This document shows positions 61,329 through 64,000 of a DNA stretch of 64,000 nucleotides, one piece after another. A program made the translations under genes and the position numbers. The notes beneath the pieces were generated by a model. It worked only from the letters and a program-made list of their open reading frames with translations. It was not told the DNA's origin and did no database searches. This DNA comes from Palsa-504 sp963744575 (GTDB lineage Bacteria > Actinomycetota > Actinomycetes > Streptosporangiales > Streptosporangiaceae), in contig CAVUUF010000024.1 in the NCBI GenBank assembly GCA_963744575.1, positions 186,001-250,000 on the forward strand, in the 5' to 3' direction. The stretch's first letter is position 1; each line of letters begins with the position of its first letter.

Positions 61329-61886
61329 TCACAATGTGCCTGCGGCGATTGCGACACCGACCCCGATCAAGATGAGCCCGCTGATCAGTTCGCCGCGCTC
61401 GCCGGTCTTGGCGCCGAGTCGGCTACCGAGCTCCAGGCCGATCAGGGACAGGGCGACGCTTACCGCGCCGATCACGATCGCAGCCAGGAGAAGACTGACG
61501 TGATACGCGCCGAGGGCGAAGCCGACTGCCAAGTTGTCGATGCTGAGCGCAAGGCCGGTGACTAGCAGTCGCCCGGTCTGCTGGCTCGCGGTGGCGGCCT
61601 GGTCCTCGTTGCCGTCGGCGCCACGGCTGCGGAGTGCCTGGATCACGGGCATAGACGCCCGTGGCGATGAGCAGGGCCGCGCCGATCCAGTGCGCGGCAT
61701 GGCCGAGCGTGCCTGCCAGCTGTGCCCCAGCAGCAGGCCGAGGACCGGCATCCCGGTCTCGAACAGGCCGAAGGTCACTCCCACGCGTAGGCGCGTGCGG
61801 GCGCTGACTCCAGTGACCCCGATCCCGACGGAGGCCGTGAAGTTCGACAACCCCAGGGAGAGGGCGACCAGGAACACCGCGAGCAC
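61329..61886 (-). pseudogene. mntP: MntP-like manganese exporter with two compensating frameshifts
   Basis: The protein reads correctly at both ends (LAVFLVALSLGLSNFTASVG, IGVTGVSARTRLRVGVTFGL, FETGMPVLGLLLGHSW; then VIQALRSRGADGNE, GLALSIDNLAVGFALGAYHV, LSLIGLELGSRLGAKTGERG). The middle 24 residues (QARSAMPRTGSARPCSSPRA) are out of frame. In the shifted frame the same DNA gives AGTLGHAAHWIGAALLIATG VY, the expected third helix. One missing and one extra base therefore compensate for each other. MntP exports Mn2+; the shifted segment would destroy a membrane helix. Either the sequence is in error or the gene is inactive. Confidence 0.7.
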
Positions 61887-61916
61887 GGGACAACGCTACC
61901 GATGACGTGGGCGCGC

Positions 61917-61955
61917 TCGGAGGGACTCGAACCGCCAGCCTTGTGATCGTAAACT
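61917..61955 (-). repeat. tRNA 3'-fragment-like sequence
   Basis: On the minus strand GGCGG-TTCGAGT-CCCTC with flanking CCGAGCGCGCCC resembles a T-arm and acceptor strand. The T-stem has one mismatch, and no D or anticodon arm can be drawn. Probably another attachment-site remnant, 30 bp upstream of the MntP-like gene. Confidence 0.45.
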
Positions 61956-62372
61956 GTGTCACGCGCACCCCCTACCTGCCCATTCCGGTGCTGACCTGCC
62001 GAAACGGTACTCATTGATGCGCAGTAGGCGGCAGCGTTGAGCGTCCTTGTGCGGCCAAAAAGCGGCCAGAGTGGCCAGGCAACCACGTCAGCTCGATCGT
62101 CGGCCAACTGTCAAGGCGTAGCTGACAACTTCCGACGAGGCCTCTTCGTCCCGAAGCCAACTAGCGACTCGATCTGCCATCAGCAGCTTGCTGCTGGCCT
62201 GCACGTCGTCGTCCGTGTCCGCTGGTGTACGTGTCGGCTGCCAGCAATGGTTACTCAGCTGGTTACCCGCTTGCCTGGCCGGCTAGTTCCATATCAAGTC
62301 GCGGAGCGGGCCAGGCCTCTCGGGGCAAGCTGCGCCCTGCCGGACGAACGACTGGCTGTGGCTCACACATGC

Positions 62373-63002
62373 GTGGGAACGTGGCAGAATCCTCCGGTGG
62401 CAGGACAGCCAAGCGAGACAGATCGAGTCGCACGCGCCATCGCCAGGCGAGCGGAGGGTGGCTTTGCGCTGGTCTCGATTGACGGCGCGGGCGGGTCCGG
62501 GAAATCGACGCTCGCCGCCGACCTCGCTGGGCGCCTGGGCGGCATGGGGCCAGCCACTGTCGTGCACGGCGACGACTTCTACCGGCCGATGCGCCCAGCG
62601 GAACGACTGCTGCTCAGCCCGCAGGAGGGTTACAACCAGTACTTCGACTGGCAGCGGCTACGCGATCAGGTGCTTATCCCGCTGACATCCGGTACAGGCG
62701 CACGCTATCAGCGCTATGACTGGCCAACCGGCGCGCTGGCGACGGGCGAGCTGCACGACGTCCCCCGGTCCGGCGTCGTCATCGTCGAAGGCGTGTACAC
62801 CGCCCGTCCGGAGCTGGCGGAATACTACAATCTGACGGTCCTGGTCGAGGCCCCCCGTGATGTATGCCTTGGCCGTCTGCACGAGCGGGGGCACGACCAC
62901 GGTCCCGGTAACTGGAATGAGCGCTGGCGTGCCGCCGAGGAATACTATCTCGCGGTCACCAACCCCGGTGCCCGGCTGGACCTGACCGTCAAGGGGTACT
63001 GA
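62373..63002 (+). CDS. Uridine-kinase-like P-loop kinase
   Basis: A 209-residue P-loop protein: FALVSIDGAGGSGKSTLAAD with Walker A GAGGSGKST, VVHGDDFYRP (the Asp-Asp-Phe-Tyr of Udk/phosphoribulokinase-like kinases), NQYFDWQRLRDQVLIPLTS, GVVIVEGVYTARPELAEYYN (Walker-B-like) and DVCLGRLHERGHDHG. It resembles small uridine/cytidine-kinase-like proteins of actinobacteria; substrate unknown. Start at GTG 62373, with a second GTG at 62397 equally possible and no convincing ribosome binding site for either; translation may be leaderless. A dispersed motif pair lies about 100 bp upstream. Confidence 0.82.
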   Translation: MGTWQNPPVAGQPSETDRVARAIARRAEGGFALVSIDGAGGSGKSTLAADLAGRLGGMGPATVVHGDDFYRPMRPAERLLLSPQEGYNQYFDWQRLRDQVLIPLTSGTGARYQRYDWPTGALATGELHDVPRSGVVIVEGVYTARPELAEYYNLTVLVEAPRDVCLGRLHERGHDHGPGNWNERWRAAEEYYLAVTNPGARLDLTVKGY

Positions 63003-63176
63003 CGTAGCGTACCGCTGGGACCCCACGACTCTGGTCGATCTGGCACGCGCATCTGGCACGCCACCGCCCTGACTGACTCGACCACCTACCTGTGACGAAA
63101 GTTGGGGACCTCAGCCTGGCGCGCGGCAGCGCCGGCGTAGCCGGCTAACTGGCGGGCCGGTGAAGTGCCGTGCGGG

Positions 63177-64000
63177 TCAGGCTGCCTGGCCTGGGTTATC
63201 CGGGGTCGGGGGCGGTGGGGCGCCGTCACCGGGCGGGGTGACGATGACCTGGATGCCGAGGCGGGCCAGGGCGTTCTGGTGGTAGCGGACCAGGTGCTCG
63301 CGGTTGCGCTGGTCGCGCCGCTCGTAGTAGTCGGTGCCGGCGTCGGTATAGCCGGCGCCGGAGCGCATGACCGCCCAGGCGATGCACAGCAGGGTGTGCG
63401 CGACGGCGACCGCGGCCTTCTTCTCGTTACCCTTGCCGAACCGGCGGACCAGGCGGCGGAACCGGGCGCCGGGGCGGGTAGCGGTGCGCCAGGTCGCCCG
63501 GGCCGCTTCGACCATGGCCACGCGTAGCTGCTGGTCGCCCTTGCGGGTGGGCGCCTTCTTGCGCTTGCCGGCGGACTCGTTGTCGCCGGGCGCCAGCCCG
63601 GCCCAGGCGGCCAGCCGGGCCGCGGTGGCGAACCGGGCCATATCACCGCCGGTCTCGGCGACGATGACCTCGGCGGTCCGCTGCCCGACGCCGGGGATGG
63701 TGACCAGCCGGGCGATGAGCCGCTCGAATGGCGCGGCCGTCTCGGCGACCAGCGTGTCCAGCTCAGCGATCTGGGCGGTCAGCCGGTCGTAGGCGTCCAG
63801 ATGCGCGAATAGCCCGGCGCCGACGGGGAACGTCGTGGCGAGGTGTGCGCGCAGCTGGTTGCAGGCCGCGATGCGGTGCGCCACCAGGTCACGGCGGGCG
63901 CGTCCGGGGCCAGCCGCCGCAGCCGGGCACGGTCGGTGCGCAGCACGTCGGCGAGCACGAACGCATCGAACCGGTCGTCCTTGGCGCCGGCCGATCCGTA
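63177..64000 (-). pseudogene. IS110-family transposase, partial and frameshifted
   Basis: Runs off the window. At the right edge KDDRFDAFVLADVLRTDRAR, LRRLAPDAP is the end of the DEDD domain (third and fourth Asp). The frame then shifts near 63900, with about 15 residues missing, to ARRDLVAHRIAACNQLRAHL. It continues through RLVTIPGVGQRTAEVIVAET, LAAWAGLAPGDNESAGKRKK and QLRVAMVEAARATWRTAT (Transposase_20 with the catalytic Ser region). It is a different subgroup from the copy at 12302. The 3' noncoding end (63003-63176) contains nothing else recognisable. A frameshift makes it inactive unless it is a sequencing error. Confidence 0.8.

Overview
The window comes from a very GC-rich actinomycete, most likely a filamentous Streptosporangiales- or Streptomyces-like genome. 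The signs are strong third-codon-position G/C bias, GTG and TTG starts, GGAGG-type ribosome binding sites, and families typical of that group: DUF6461, DUF1707, PucR/CdaR regulators, XRE-AAA-TPR regulators, deazaflavin oxidoreductases, and IS110/IS256/ISAzo13 transposases. No rRNA operon, complete tRNA gene, CRISPR array or biosynthetic gene cluster is visible. It reads as an accessory region with heavy insertion, deletion and gene decay: about fifteen gene fragments lie among intact genes.

Layout. 0-9.5 kb: a partial hypothetical gene, an SDR oxidoreductase, an NTF2-like protein, a zinc-peptidase-like protein, several decayed fragments (DDE transposase, squalene-cyclase-like, winged-helix AlkZ-like), a truncated peptide-type solute-binding protein, a secreted beta-helix protein and a second SDR. 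9.9-10.6 kb: a FitAB/VapBC-type toxin-antitoxin pair with a candidate operator. 10.8-17.1 kb: a nested insertion complex. An IS256-type element with degenerate inverted repeats and a 9-bp target duplication splits a small ParB-like gene. Inside it is an ISAzo13-family transposase, itself interrupted by an apparently intact IS110 element whose 5' noncoding region looks like a bridge RNA. A DUF6461 gene sits between two IS256 right ends.

17-30 kb: a mostly empty 1.9-kb stretch with a large palindrome, then a methyltransferase, an AraC regulator, a VOC protein and an alpha/beta hydrolase. A NarL-type two-component system is divergent from an ABC-2 exporter. 30-34.5 kb is a graveyard (integrase, DedA, quinone-oxidoreductase and MFS remnants) around an intact FMN reductase, a DUF1707 protein and a small membrane protein. 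35-37.5 kb: an acyl-CoA synthetase and a TMEM175-like channel. 37.8-44.9 kb: an amino-acid or amine catabolism region (FadR-type GntR regulator, sdaA and glyA remnants, APC permease, truncated glutamine-synthetase-like gene, FAD amino-acid oxidase, PucR regulator), with a palindromic GntR operator in front of the permease unit and a half-site in front of the regulator. 45-49 kb: YihY and MmpL membrane proteins and a small conserved protein.

49-56.5 kb: an XRE-AAA-TPR regulator flanked by an inverted pair of about 80-bp homologous promoter-like segments, one ahead of a small conserved gene and one ahead of a secreted-protein gene. A frameshifted thioesterase and a truncated conserved protein follow. 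56.6-64 kb: a TatA-like micro-protein, a multi-pass membrane protein, a TIR-domain protein with nine C-terminal repeats, a CDF cation exporter, an MntP-like protein with two compensating frameshifts, a P-loop kinase and a second, damaged IS110 transposase. 3'-tRNA fragments at 37.7, 56.4, 59.8 and 61.9 kb, and a dispersed tandem motif at 17.5, 58.1 and 62.2 kb, suggest repeated visits by tRNA-targeting integrative elements.

The most interesting items are the IS110 element with recognisable guide-like segments matching its own insertion site, the TIR-repeat protein beside a tRNA-Phe-like remnant, and the duplicated promoter module around the XRE-AAA regulator. All functional statements are homology-by-eye; no database search was run.
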